DNA of 64,000 nucleotides from Candidula unifasciata (GCA_905116865.2 CAJHNH020001152.1:131064-195063), one strand, 5' to 3'. Counted from the stretch's first letter, positions 11,521 to 22,960 are shown. The notes: generated by a model from the letters alone, not told the origin. Translations and numbers: made by a program.

Positions 11521-12245
11521 AGACTAGCCCAGCTGTCGATGTCACACACAGGTTCGTCTATACGTTTGATACAGAAGGAGTCGACTGGAAGGGTACAGAC
11601 GAGGACGTGTCGATAGTGGTGATGATGATGTCGTGCTAGCTGCATGCTTCTCAAGTCTCTCATGCTTGAAAAATGAAATGTCTGGAAACGACTGATCTTA
11701 TCTATACTGTCTTTATTGCTATACCTTAGCAATGTCACAAACAATATCAATGATATTCCGAATAGCGCTGTGTCCTCTCTATGGTTACATACTCTTGGGG
11801 TCGTGTTGTGTTCTTAATCTCTAGTTACTTTGTTAATTGGTTCTAGTTCTGTAAATTTCACCTGGCTTCTAGTGCTGTCTGGTTTAAACGGCTTCATCGT
11901 CGACTCTAGCATCTCAATAGTGTTTCTATGTGATGTGACTCTGTTGACCATGGATCCTTGTATCTTGTGTATTGTCTCTGTAGCTCGATGTCTCGTTTCA
12001 TGTGTCCTCTCTAGTGTCTGTCTTCAAGGCTCAATGTGACTGATTCGTCTGCTTCTAGGGTTGAGCGGGTATCTCTACAACTGAAAATTCTCTTTGAGGA
12101 TCATTGTTACTAGTCCCCCCTCTTCTAAGTCTAGTAGACTGAAGGATTTTTTTGACGATCAAAATGACTGGTCCCTCCTGTTTCAAGTATTGCAAACTGG
12201 AGGATTACCAAAGTGGTTTCTCACACATTATTTATACTCTTCTTC
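11520..12245. other. No gene recognised
   Basis: TC-rich non-coding sequence between the SINE-like repeat and the LINE tail. Nothing assignable was seen. Confidence 0.5.
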
Positions 12246-12990
12246 TTCTTTCGTTCGCCTGAAATAAGTTGTCTATATCAGCAGTTTTGTCTCTTGTAAA
12301 AATTTCACTGTCGTTGTTAGTTCATTCAGTTGTCCATAGAGTTTACGTTCCACTGTTGTTCTTTCTGGCCAAAAGGTTTGCCCTTATGTTTCAAAATCGG
12401 TGCAGTCCTGGAGTACATGCTCTGCTGTCTGGGGCACATTTCCACAGGTGCACATAGCTGATACACCAATCTTGAATTTTGTGCACATGTGGTTACGTAA
12501 TCGGTTGTGCCCTGTTCTGAGGCGGAGGATAATGACTTGTTCTGGTCTGTCCATAAAAAATAGTCATCTTGTGCTGGGGCTGGTGGTTTCCTGATCGTTT
12601 TAATGATTCTTTTCTTTTGGTGGAATGTGACTGGTACATCCGGCTGCACTTTTGTCGCATCTTCCCCTGCCAGTTGATCAGCTTTCTCATTTCCAAGCAC
12701 TCCACAATGAGACGGTATCCACTGCATTACGACTCTTTGCTGAAGGCTGAGTTGTGTCAGCACTGTTTGCAATTCTGGTAGTTTCCTAGACTGAAGTGCT
12801 TCAAGTACTGATTTTGCATCTGTCAGCATTACCACATACTGTGAGCCAAGATAGGTATTTAGCAGTTTCTCTGTTGCTATCTTGATATCTTGAGTTTCTG
12901 CTTCATAGTTATGGCAGTATTTCCCGGTTGGTACGCTGGACTTATCCCTAGTACCATCTGGGAATTCGATTTACACTCCAGATTATTTAT
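12245..12990 (-). pseudogene. Non-LTR retrotransposon RNase H and C-terminal zinc motif (5'-truncated)
   Basis: End of a LINE ORF2 carrying an RNase HI domain, as in I-superfamily elements. In order on the minus strand: CHNYEAETQDIKIATEKLL (about 12910) with the catalytic Glu, then VVMLTDAKSVLEAL (12835 onward) with the second Asp, then WIPSHCGVLGNEKADQLA with the last Asp. After a frameshift near 12480 comes CTCGNVPQTAEHVLQDC, the CCHC-type terminal motif, followed by RKLYGQLNEL. The ORF ends just before a GAAGAAGAAG tail at 12239-12250. The endonuclease and RT are missing, as in ordinary 5'-truncated insertions. The frame break and lost 5' end make it inactive. Confidence 0.8.
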
Positions 12991-13540
12991 ACTGAGTTGC
13001 TGGAATGCTAGGTGTTTGTTTTCTTCTCACTTTATCTGCTTCTATAATATTCTTAAATACTCAACTTGTTTACTATGTAAGTTTTCACATTTCAATTGCA
13101 TCAGATTTCATCATCTTATTCTGCGCTTTGAAATAGTAACTAAATTGACAGCTGGCCTCTTAGAGACTTCTAGAAAGCCAATACTGTTTTGTTCTCTTTG
13201 AAAGGGCACGCCCACAATGACATCATTTACTATTTAAAGATTATTCATTTGCAAAATATTTCTCTGTTAATAACAAATGAAGGTTCTAGAAAATGGAATG
13301 TCAAAGTTGTCAAAACTGGTTGATTCCGATACATATTAGCTTTGCGCAATATCCTACCTCCTAACAAACTAGTGATGACGTCCCCCTGTTGCAACACTAA
13401 TGTGAACTTCAATACTCCTGATTTCCAATTGCTTCGGGATTACAGAAAACAAAATTTGGTGACCTCACAGGTAGATGTAAACAATGTGCTTGATAACCTG
13501 AGCTATCATACGTACACTCAATCACCAAAGTATCACGAAT
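12990..13540. other. No gene recognised
   Basis: This may include worn upstream LINE sequence, but I could not follow RT motifs beyond the RNase H domain. No other feature seen. Confidence 0.4.
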
Positions 13541-13615
13541 ATTACATTGTAAGGCCCAGTCTCTTATATGGTGCTACTCATTGTCCACGAGAATGGTATT
13601 TTTTTAAACCATTAG
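13540..13615 (-). repeat. SINE-like repeat, family B (partial)
   Basis: On the plus strand the pattern aaggcccagtctctt ... gtccacgagaatggt matches the longer copy at 19330-19450 (ggcccctgtctcttcc ... gcacgagaatggt). Too short to classify alone. Confidence 0.4.
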
Positions 13616-13639
13616 CTTAAAACCAAAGGACAACTTAAA

Positions 13640-13870
13640 AACAGCGAAAATATCATCATCATCATCAGTGCCTTGCCGACTGGCGTGGGCGATCATGCCT
13701 CTCCATAATCTGCGATCTCCTGCAGTATGTATCAGATCGTGTGCCGACACACCTCCATGCCATGCAACAAGACTGTCAAGCATTTTCTCTCGTTGTCTTC
13801 CTCTATCTCTCCTTCCAGATATCTTTCTAGTGGTCACAACATGTTCTATTTTTCTTCTTCTCATAACATG
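13640..13870 (-). pseudogene. LINE ORF2 C-terminus with GAT tail
   Basis: The minus-strand frame from 13864 reads KIEHVVTTRKISGRRDRGR, then MLDSLVAWHGGVSAHDLIH and RRLWRGMIAHASRQGT. This is the conserved C-terminal tail found in many RTE-like endonuclease/RT proteins of invertebrates. It runs into a (GAT)n tail, seen on the plus strand as atcatcatcatc at 13650-13666, the expected LINE 3' end. Only about 70 codons remain, so it is a short 5'-truncated copy. Clade assignment is tentative. Confidence 0.7.
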
Positions 13871-14161
13871 GCCGAAAAATGAAGACTGTCTCCCTCTGAT
13901 GTCTGTGACAGCAAATATATACCCACTCTTTAAAACAGTTGTTCACCCGGATCACAATCTCAGACTAAGAAACGATATCACTTAAAGACATAGTAGGAGA
14001 AAAATATGTTTTTAGTCAAATGGCGATAACCAGGCTGCGTGACTTAAAAGTAATACCTGATACAGTATCTATATCCCAATTTCGAAGTCAAGATAAGTGA
14101 TACACTTGACAGTTTTTCTACTGAGTAGGCAGCGGATGGATAAAAAATGCAAGCTTTAATT

Positions 14162-14215
14162 ACTGTACATGGGGACAATACTGTACATGGGTACAATACT
14201 GTACATGGGGACAAT
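14162..14215. repeat. 18-bp tandem repeat, 3 copies
   Basis: Three units of tactgtacatggggacaa (one with gggtacaa). Each contains the palindrome TGTACA. Confidence 0.9.
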
Positions 14216-14639
14216 AATGAGATCTCACAAGATTAAAGAAGTGTCACAGAAGAGCGACAAAAAATCGATAATCTGTGTCATGATGTGTGATCACAGCTCT
14301 TTCATTATTTTACATCTCTTTGCATTTCTGGGCAAGTTTGTTTCGGTGTGCTATTAGTAGGCATGACAGTCAAAGTCTATAGCCAAGGCAAGGATGACTA
14401 GCAAGAGCAACCAGCATAGAAAAAAATCTTCAACACTAAGTGTATGAGATTGCAGGATCACTGTCAGATTTTGAGAATGAAGTTCCTTTACTTTGTAGCA
14501 CAAAGCCTTGGCAGTATTGTAGTAACCATGTATTACCAATGTCGGTCTGCTTTGTTATTTCTAGAAAAAATGTAATACTACTGTCTGTATAATTATAATG
14601 TTGCACAAAATGTCGAATCATAAGAGCAATGTATTGTCT

Positions 14640-15860
14640 GTCCGACTGTCTAGCTTCTTCTCCTAGACTGTCTAGCCTTTTTCTTCTAGACTGTCTAGCT
14701 TCTTCTTCTAGATAGTCTAGCTTCTTCTCCTAGACTGTCTAGCTTCTTCTCCTAGATTGTCTAGCTTTTTCTCCTAGACTGTCTAGCTTCTTCTCCTAGA
14801 CTGGCTAGCTTCTTCTCCTAGACTGTCTAGCTTCTTCTTCTAGATAGTCTAGCTTATTCTTCTAGACTGTCCAGCTTCTTCTTCTAGACCGTCTAGCTTC
14901 TTCTTCTAGACTGTCTAGCTTCTTCTCCTAGACTGTCTAGCTTCTTCTTCTAGATAGTCTAGCTTCTTCTCCTAGACTGTCTAGCTTCTTCTTGTAGACT
15001 GTCTAGCTTCTTCTCCTAGACTGTCTAGCTTCTTCTCCTAGACTGTCTAGCTTCTTCTCCTAGACTGTCTAGCTTCTTCTCCTAGACTGTCTAGCTTCTT
15101 CTCCTAGACTGTCTAGCTTCTTCTCCTAGACTGTCTAGCTTCTTCTCCTAGACTGTCTAGCTTCTTCTTCTAGATAGTCTAGCTTCTTCTCATAGACTGT
15201 CTAGCTTATTCTTTTAGACTGTCTAGCTTATTCTTCTAGACTGTCTAGCTTTTTCTCCTAGACTGTCTAGCTTCTTCTCCTAGACAGTCTAGCTTCTTCT
15301 CCTAGACTGTCTAGCTTATTTTTCTAGACTGTCTAGCTTCTTCTTCTAGATAGTCTCTAGACTGTCTAGCTTCTTCTCCTAGACTGTCTAGCTTCTTCTT
15401 CTAGATAGTCTAGCTTCTTCTTCTAGATAGTCTAGCTTCTTCTCCTAGACTGTCTAGCTTCTTCTCCTAGACTAGCTTCTTCTCCTAGACTGTCTAGCTT
15501 CTTCTCCTAGACTGTCTAGCTTCTTCTCCTAGACTGTCTAGCTTCTTTTCCTAGACTAGCTTCTTCTCCTAGACTGTCTAGCTTCTTCTCCTAGACTGTC
15601 TAGCTTCTTCTTCTAGATAGTCTAGCTTCTTCTCCTAGACTGTCTAGCTTCTTCTCCTAGACTGTCTAGCTTCTTCTTCTAGACTGTCTAGCTTCTTTTC
15701 CTAGACTGTCTAGCTTCTTCTCCTAGACTGTCTAGCTTCTTCTCCTAGACTGTCTAGCTTCTTCTCCTAGACTAGCTTCTTCTCCTAGACTGTCTAGCTT
15801 CTTCTCCTAGACTGTTTAGCTTCTTCTCATAGACTGTCTACCTTCTTCTCCTAGACCAGC
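14640..15860. repeat. 22-bp minisatellite, about 55 copies
   Basis: The array has a 22-bp period built from the 13-bp near-perfect palindrome CTAGACTGTCTAG plus a pyrimidine spacer CTTCTTCTC. Common variants change the palindrome centre to CTAGATAGTCTAG or the spacer to CTTCTTCTT. At least three shortened 18-bp units (near 15470, 15555 and 15770) lost four bases between CTAG direct repeats. Stops in every frame rule out coding. Confidence 0.97.
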
Positions 15861-16815
15861 TGCAAGCCAAGGCTAGAAATTGATATCCTGTGGTCATACT
15901 AAATGTCACTGGCAGCAGTGACAGGACTGATTTCTGAGCAAAGGCACTTGAAATATAATAGCACCAATGTATCCAATACATCACCCACATTTAACAGCTG
16001 GTTATTTCATAAATAGCATGTACATCAAAATTAAGTTAGAGATGGCTGATCGGGTTTGGTCTAGAAATACAAGGAAATGTATCAATAAATATTTGTAAAC
16101 AGTATGTCTATGCAGGTAGAAAGGTGTCTGCTTAACCTCCTTTGAAATACGTTTTCTTTTTTGGGTGTGTGGGAGAGGGGGTGGGGGGAGGGTTTAGGTA
16201 GTCCTCAAATGTGGGCACTGTCTCACACTCATTGTTGTCGGAATATGCGCTGTCTTAGCAAGATTCCTACATAAAGTGCAATTAGAATTAAATGTACCCC
16301 TTGTTGGCTGCTGCAAGGGGTTGGGGGTGGGGGGGGGGGGTAGGAATGGACATGCATGTTGATGACCAGTATGCAGTGACATTTACAGTGATAACACCAT
16401 TTCATACAGCCCTTTGGTCTAACAGTGGCACAACATGGGTCACAATCTGTTGTTATTGTCAAGGAATAAAGTTAACAAGGAAGTGGACAGTTGAGTTTTT
16501 GTAGTTCACATATAAGGGGCAATATCTTTAGTAGTCGTATACTTTTATCACATGCCAGTTAGATCAATACAGGAAAGAGAGGCTCGCACATTTTACACCA
16601 TCTGTGTTAATCAATAAAATATCGTACAACAATTTGAACAGTTTTTACATGTAATTATTTAGCTCTTGTCAAAGAGGCTGTTTTCAGCAATTATGACGTG
16701 AATCGATGTTGCTGATCGAAAAGACCGAATTCAGTATGTTGTAATCAGACTATTGATTGTACAGACAGAACACGGGACGAATCTTGATTACTTCATTTAT
16801 GTGAAACATGTTACT
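15860..16815. other. No gene recognised
   Basis: Non-coding, with G-rich runs at about 16160-16190 and 16318-16341. Nothing else assignable. Confidence 0.5.
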
Positions 16816-17340
16816 TGCTTTTTTTCTGTAGACATTGTATCTTATTTATTTGCCTCGAGATAAATTATTCCAAGAGCTGGGATAACCCATTTGTACACCT
16901 GTTTACGCGTCTTTTTATTGTTGCGTTTGCGTGCAGGTGTTTCAGTAAATTATTCCCTTTGTCTTCTTGTCTTCTTATTATGTTTTCTTATCATCGCAAT
17001 TAGAATCATCATCATTTTCATTATCATAACAACTCTTATTATTGTAAACAGCGTCGCTGTTATCATCAGCATCTTTTTCTATTTCTTCTTACCTCTTATT
17101 TTTCGTCCTGCTCCCTTCGTCTTCCTCTTAGTCCGTATACTTTTCTTTTTTACCTCTCTAATTTTTGTAATCTCGTTCCTTCCTCTTCTCTATTTCAGCA
17201 TCATGCCCCTTTTCCTCGTCCTCATTATCATCCTAAAAAGCAACAACATATTCTTCATCATCACCTTTTTATTGTTCTCCTCCACCCACCTTTATCTATT
17301 AAGCAGAGAACATTTCAAGAAAACATGTCAGGGTGATGAT
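16815..17340. repeat. Pyrimidine-rich low-complexity tract
   Basis: T/C-dominated sequence with imperfect ATC and TTC runs. It yields a long hydrophobic open frame only because Phe, Leu and Ile codons are T-rich. No splice or domain evidence supports a membrane protein. Confidence 0.6.
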
Positions 17341-17679
17341 TGTTTAGATAGCCACGTCAGTTGCTATGAATCGAACCAGTGAGAATGGGAGATGTCGTCT
17401 TTCTCTACACGGTAGCCGCCATTAAAGACAAAGTGTGATTATATCCATGTCACATCTACACCAGACTGTATTATTACAAATACATCAATTCGACTGTTCT
17501 CTAAGGTGGAATGCCAGGCGTTCCCGCCAGCCCTGAACACGCGACAATGATCTGGGAGTCTATTCATAGAGCTAAGACTGAGAGAACCCAGGAGCACGTG
17601 ATATAGTTGGACCTTGACAGTGTCTATGGAGCAGAACCTCATAAGCTGTTGTGCCAGGTCCTTAGCATGTTTCACGTAC

Positions 17680-18790
17680 CAACACAGATCACCGAAATGA
17701 TCCAGCAATTGTTCTCACAGTTCGCCTTACGCTCATCTACCTAGACGTTTACTACGAGACGGACTGAGCTCCAGGTTGAGACTGCAATGGGATGTACGAT
17801 CTCGACGATACTGTTCGTTATAGCCATTTTAGATGGGGCTACTGGCTATGCCGCCACTACATGCAATTATGGGTGACACAACTATCATCACGGGCAGTGA
17901 GGAAGATGCCCGCATGATTCTGAAAAGGTTGGACAGTGCTGTCAAATGGTGTGGAATGTAGTTCAAACAGCAGAAATCAAGACGTGTTTCATTCCTAAAA
18001 GGCAAGGTAGCAAGAGTCAGTTTTTTTGGCTGCAAAGTGTCTGGAGGAACCAGTGAAGAGCCGCGTCTACGATTCAAAGTTATCTGACAGAGCGGAAATG
18101 CGGCGCATACAGGAGTCACTGACTACAGGCCTGCTCGCGATTGCGCGATGCAGATTGATCGGGAAATTTCAGGTCTGGTGTCTCCAGGTTGTGTTGACTC
18201 CAAAGTTTCTCTGGCCGCTGCTCGTGTACAAGATTAGCATAACTGCAGTGAAAACAATGAAGAGGAAAATAACAAAGCCATGAGCAAATGGCCTGGGGCA
18301 CCGCCTTGTGTGACCGCTGTGGCTCTGACCTGAAAACAGGCTTAGCTGGTACTTTCGTTCCAGTCAATAACCAAAGAGTTTAAAGTCGGCAAGGTAAGAG
18401 TCTTTAAACCCCACAGTGGCAGCTGTCCAGTGCGTTCTAAAGACAGGTGGGATATGAAACATCCTAGATGCGATAGGACCTGCCCAAGACGCACTGAAAT
18501 TGAAGGAAGTCATTGATTACACACAAACCGACCGTCGAGGACTAGGGCACAGGAGAGTCAGTTAGTGGTCCCAAGCCACGCGAAAGAGCACAGATACGTG
18601 GTAATACAGCAGATAAGGGACGCCGAAGACGAGACTCGGTCCAAAAAGCCGCAGAACAGTCGAAGCAAACAACAGAAGCTGCCTATGCAAACATTTGCAG
18701 TTAAAAATCTACATAAAGTATTTCAGGATCCTCGCCGGTGCTACGAAGTTCGTACACTACGCTGGGTTAATACCCTTGTGCCGTGATGTT
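17680..18790 (+). pseudogene. Non-LTR reverse transcriptase, 3' half (pseudogene)
   Basis: A plus-strand LINE RT broken by several frameshifts. The palm block AMGCTISTILFVIAI lies at about 17785-17830. The catalytic box reads IMGDTTIITGSEEDARM (about 17865), where intact members have two Asp residues, so the first is now Gly. Then follow DSAVKWCGM, KGKVARVSFFG and the 18026-18283 frame with LEEPVKSRVYDSKLSD and TPKFLWPLLVYKISI, a thumb-region signature of a widespread metazoan family of this RT type. A KEFKVGKVRVF piece lies near 18385 and a basic segment at 18565-18700. No RNase H or zinc motif was seen after it. Clade unresolved. Confidence 0.7.
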
Positions 18791-18825
18791 GAACCGTCGT
18801 CTAAGCCATAAACCATAGTTTAATA
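18725..18825 (+). repeat. Dispersed repeat, family F (3' part)
   Basis: The segment with gccggtgctacgaag, then gggttaatacccttgtgcc and cgtcgtctaagcc matches 54265-54400 in order and spacing. It abuts the end of the LINE remnant, so it may be that LINE's 3' UTR or an adjacent SINE. Confidence 0.5.
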
Positions 18826-18954
18826 ACTGTCACGTGGCCCGCACGAGCATCTGTATATTCTCAAAACTGTCTTGTTATGAATTTCTCTGATGGAATTATT
18901 CATAATGTGAATCAAACGATCGGTGTGATTAAACGTATAGCTCCGAGAGAATCA

Positions 18955-19200
18955 GGGTACCGCCGTGGTGAAGCGGCTAGACACTCGCCTATGGATTCGA
19001 AAATGATAGGTTTAGATCCGAATATTACTTGATTTTTTTAATTGATTGGCTTCTAGACCGCCCTAGCCTTAAATGGGTACTGGATAAAAGTCTCCTAGGA
19101 AGTAAAGACGGCCAATGTGAGACTGACTTTCACCTACCAAGTGCCGATTGGTCTATACAATATAGTTCTAGCCCTATATGCCCAATGCGCCTGAGAGCGT
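18955..19200 (+). repeat. SINE-like repeat, family C (best copy)
   Basis: The tRNA-like head GTGGTGAAGCGGCTAGACAC with CTCGCC (18967-18990) and a worn B-box-like GGATTCGAAAAT is followed by a body: CCTTAAATGGGTACTGG (19067), GGAAGTAAAGACGGCC (19098) and AAGTGCCGATTGG (19139). Internal Pol III promoter elements of this kind drive SINE transcription. No intact tRNA fold is claimed. Confidence 0.6.
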
Positions 19201-19329
19201 GGTGAAGGGTCTGTTTTGAGAGCATATGCAATCAAATTAATCACTTCATGGTATATTCTAAATTATTATTCATGTATACATTCTGCCGATTCCAAATAAG
19301 AGGATAGTTTCAATGTACCACAGCTGATT

Positions 19330-19450
19330 ATTAGAATATTACGTCGTGAGGCCCCTGTCTCTTCCACAGCGCGACTCTCGTACCACTGTGTGAAATGCAC
19401 GAGAATGGTTTTCTTCCAAATACCTCACAGCAGGAATCGAACTCTTGTAA
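19330..19450 (-). repeat. tRNA-derived SINE, family B
   Basis: The minus strand shows a B-box-like GAGTTCGATTCCTG (about 19445-19432), then a body with ATTCTCGTGCATTTC and GGAAGAGACAGGGGCC. The same body is at 13540-13615. Confidence 0.5.
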
Positions 19451-19564
19451 ACTTCGATGATTATTTCATGCTGAATCAAACAAATGACATTTTTGAAGTA
19501 TTTGTTTTCTTGTTGTGTTCCTTTTATATTGCGGTATGTAAATTAGTTACACTTTATGTTTTAT

Positions 19565-20060
19565 GACATCATTCTTGTACACTCCAAGTTCGCGTGTCTG
19601 TGTCATCATTCTTTTACACTCCAAGTTCGTGTGTCTGTGTCATCATTCTTTTACACTCCAAGTTCGTGTGTCTGTGTCATCATTCTTTTACACTCCAAGT
19701 TCGTGTGTCTGTGTCATCATTCTTTTACACTCCAAGTTCGTGTGTCTGTGTCATCATTCTTGTACACTCCAAGTTCGTGTGTCTGTGTCATCATTTTTTT
19801 ACACTCCAAGTTCGTGTGTCTGTGTCATCATTGTTGTACACTCCAAGTTCGTGTGTCTGTGTCATCATTCTTTTACACTCCAAGTTCGTGTGTCTGTGTC
19901 ATCATTCTTTTACACTGCAAAGTTCGTGTGTCTGTGTCATCATTGTTGTACACTCCAAGTTCTTGTGTCTGTGTCCTCATTGTTGTACACTCCAAGTTCG
20001 TGTGTCTGTGTCATCATTGTTGTACACTCCAAGTTCGTGTGTCTGTGACATCATTCGTTA
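19565..20060. repeat. 37-bp minisatellite, about 13 copies
   Basis: The period is 37 bp, with core tacactccaagttcgtgtg and catcattctt spacers. The period is 1 mod 3 and the unit lacks stops in all three plus frames, so three overlapping 160-177-residue ORFs arise. They are by-products, not genes. Confidence 0.95.
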
Positions 20061-20428
20061 CTTTCTAGCAACTTTTCAAGATCCTAAGATTAAATGGTCC
20101 TGCTTTCCCTCAGCCACGATAAACTAAAGATTGGAGTATTGTCAATTGAACAGACGAACAGATCGTTAGGCAGGTTGAGACTCTCGGACCAGCTCTGTGA
20201 TTTCTTGCTATTGAGCCTTACTGGCAGTGTACCAGCACCATCCCCCTCCCCCCCCCCACCCTTTTTTTAAAAATTGTTGATTGTGCTTTGCTCTTCTCAT
20301 GTTTGGCAGTTTCCACATATCTATTTACAATTCGCTGTGAAATTGTGGTTAGGGAGTTAGTCTGACAAGGTTTATTCTAAACATTGCCAATTTAATGTTC
20401 CTATTTGTGCAGCTCGAACACTTTATAT

Positions 20429-20453
20429 TCCAGTATATTAGGAATATACTGGA
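20429..20453. other. Perfect hairpin, 11-bp stem
   Basis: TCCAGTATATT (20429-20439) is followed after 3 bases by its exact reverse complement (20443-20453). Isolated in non-coding DNA, with no role assignable. Confidence 0.7.
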
Positions 20454-20459
20454 CTGATT

Positions 20460-21395
20460 TGCATGAAGAAGACAGGAGAAGAGTGAGATAACGAGCTCCC
20501 CAAGCTCCTCTGTCGTGGCCTAGAATATAGAAATGTCTAATACACTCTAGCGGCAGTACATGCTACTGGACTGAAGCGTCTGAAGTAAAGGTCTAATGAT
20601 GCTAGCAAGAAATGTTTAAAGACCAATCGGCATTCATCTGGTGATATTGTAAACATAACGCCGCCCTTCTTTGCTTCCCATCACATACGATAATACCCAG
20701 CTTAGGTTGGATCTTCCTGGAAGCCAAGGTTAATTTTAAGAAAAAATATTTGACCACAAGACACTCGAACCGGAAAGCTTGAGTCTATCCATTACCCCAG
20801 TGGCTACGGATATTGGACCACTTTCAGGTATCCCTAATCCAGGCTATTTCTTCACGTATGTCGACTCGGCTTTTGCCTGAAGATGCCAAAGCGAGGGGGA
20901 AAAAAGTCTCCTAACTCAGCCGAGGAAGCTAATATAATAGGAAGACATTTTCACGCGGGGGCAATACATTCCTATGATCTAAGCCAACAAACTGTCAGAT
21001 CACATTTCCTGGGGATCTTTATTGGACATGTGATCCACCTGACCTACATTCAGTCTCAGGCTTTTTATGTCGGCCACATTTGTCCACTAACTGATACACG
21101 GATAGTTCTAGTAACACGGATGTACCCAGATTACATTAATGATGTAGAATAATTACTATTAATGTTAACAGCATAGTTTGGTTTAATTGTATTCTGTTAA
21201 CTTATCTTTTATAGGAAAACTAACAATGGGATGTTACACAACTAAGACATGACATTTCATTTTTAAAATTTTGTGTGTGTGTGGAAGACAGGCAGAATAC
21301 GTAGTATTATAGTTAGTTGCGTATTTTTTAAGGACATTGCAGAACCAGCCCCAGCATTTTTTGGCTGTTGTGATTTGACTATGCAAATGTTGTGT
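20460..21395. other. No gene recognised
   Basis: Non-coding. The 89-codon ORF at 20883-21152 has no recognisable domain and no splice context. I treat it as chance. Confidence 0.5.
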
Positions 21396-21540
21396 TCAAT
21401 AGTTTGTCACTGCTTCCTTAACGGTCAGCTCTCGATACCACTGTCGAAAACAATATTTTCGGCGTCTGGGATCGAACCAGGCACCCCGAAATTAGGAGCA
21501 CCCTCAAAAAGCCCAAGCCACATACGCCGACACTTTAATA
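21395..21540 (-). repeat. tRNA-derived SINE, family A
   Basis: The minus strand carries a canonical B box GGTTCGATCCC (21478-21468), preceded by a tRNA-like TGGCTTGGGCT and followed by TTTCGACAGTGGTATCGAGA. The same body follows the B-box region of the copy at 25866-26105, so the two define one family. Confidence 0.65.
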
Positions 21541-22205
21541 TAGCAATCTTTAAATTGACAACAAGTGAGGTTGCTCAGACTTGATTATTTTATCAAATCG
21601 GACTTAAATACAAGAAGCTCAGTTTCAAACGTTAGGCGTGCACGTAGCAAATCTACTTTCTTTCATTTTGTAATTAACGAACTAATATTTATCAGTCCTT
21701 TCATGAATACCGGGTTTAACTGTCATGTATGGTCTGATGTTGTTGTTATTGTTTTAAAAAATACCATACTTGTAATCTCATTGCAGATTCATTTAAACTA
21801 ATTTTGTATGTTGCTTTTACGCCAAGGACGTATACATGTTATTGTGAAGACATACTGAGAAAGATTACCCCAGACAACTACAGCCATATCCAAGAGGGGT
21901 GAGCTATATTATCTGGCACGTTGTGAGAATCAGAATGCTGTAATGCTTCCTAACAGTTGGAGAGTTTAAAGAAAGAAAGACAGGAAGAGGAACGCAGTGA
22001 AAAAAAAAAAAAAAGTATGTAGTCGATTTGGCATCATGATGTAGAAACATGTCTGTATCAGAGACGATTGACAACACAAGAGACAGGAGGTTGTGGACAG
22101 TCGTGATCGCAAACACCACACAGCAAGTTGCAGCTTCAGTGTTCTTAGTAGAGATATCTAGTGTTATATTTCTTGTTCATAAATTCTATTTGATATTTAT
22201 GTGTG
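21540..22205. other. No gene recognised
   Basis: AT-rich non-coding sequence with an A-run at 22000-22014. Confidence 0.5.
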
Positions 22206-22385
22206 TTGTTCAACGCCACTAAGACCTACAACAAGGTACCAATACCCGGTGACACAAAATGCCATCTTTCGGATGAGGATCCCCCAGAGACTCAAAAACC
22301 AGCTTTACCCATAGTTTGCTTTATATTAAGGCCAACGGTAACAGCCGGATTGGGGCTTCAGAATAACGAAAAATTGCGTCCTATA
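22205..22385 (+). repeat. Dispersed repeat, family D
   Basis: GGTGACACAAAATGCCATC, GGATGAGGATC and later GGGGCTTCAGAATAACG align in order with 48805-48960 (GATGACACAAAGTGCCATC, GGATGAGGATCG, AGGGCTTCAAATGAC). Unknown class, non-coding. Confidence 0.6.
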
Positions 22386-22960
22386 TTGAGACGATTTTTT
22401 AATTATCTTTGTATTTGATATATTCTCACTTTATTTTCTATTGTAACGAAAATACTTAACTTCTGCACCTTTTTTTCCTCACATCCACTACTTCAAAATG
22501 TGTGAGCGTGTGTATGTATGGAGGGTATGTGGGGGAGGGTTGAGGGTATTTGATGATCTAATGTGTTCCTGTTCAAATGCATTATATAAACTGACATTTA
22601 TTTCGGTAATTTTGTTCTTGGTGGCGTCGGTCCATTCTTTGCAGACCCCGTCCACTCAATTATGTATTTGTTTAATTTCCTCAGCATGACTCTATGTGAC
22701 AGCTGATATTGGCCATCTTTGTTGATCTTTAATAAAAACGGTGCTTGGTTTAATTCCATGACTTCTTTTATATTCATTTTATTTATCTTTGTTATGATGA
22801 AACGCTGATTTGTTGAAGTAAGGATCAAATAAGCCCCCCCCCCCCCCCTCAACCCATTCCCCCAACACACACAAAATGTTTGAAGTATATTAGAAGCCAT
22901 AATTAGACAGGTTTGAAACTGTTGTTGAGTAGGAAGGGGGTAGGGCTAGTGTTAAATAAA
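22385..22960. other. No gene recognised
   Basis: Non-coding, with a C-run at 22833-22847. Confidence 0.5.

Noticed and set aside
16891..17382. 163-codon multi-pass membrane protein
   Set aside because: Pyrimidine-rich low complexity gives Phe/Leu/Ile runs. No exon boundaries or family motif.
18967..19030. A functional tRNA gene
   Set aside because: A- and B-box-like words are present but no complete acceptor or anticodon stem. It fits a SINE head better.
19556..20127. Three overlapping 160-177-codon ORFs
   Set aside because: Artefact of a stop-free 37-bp repeat.
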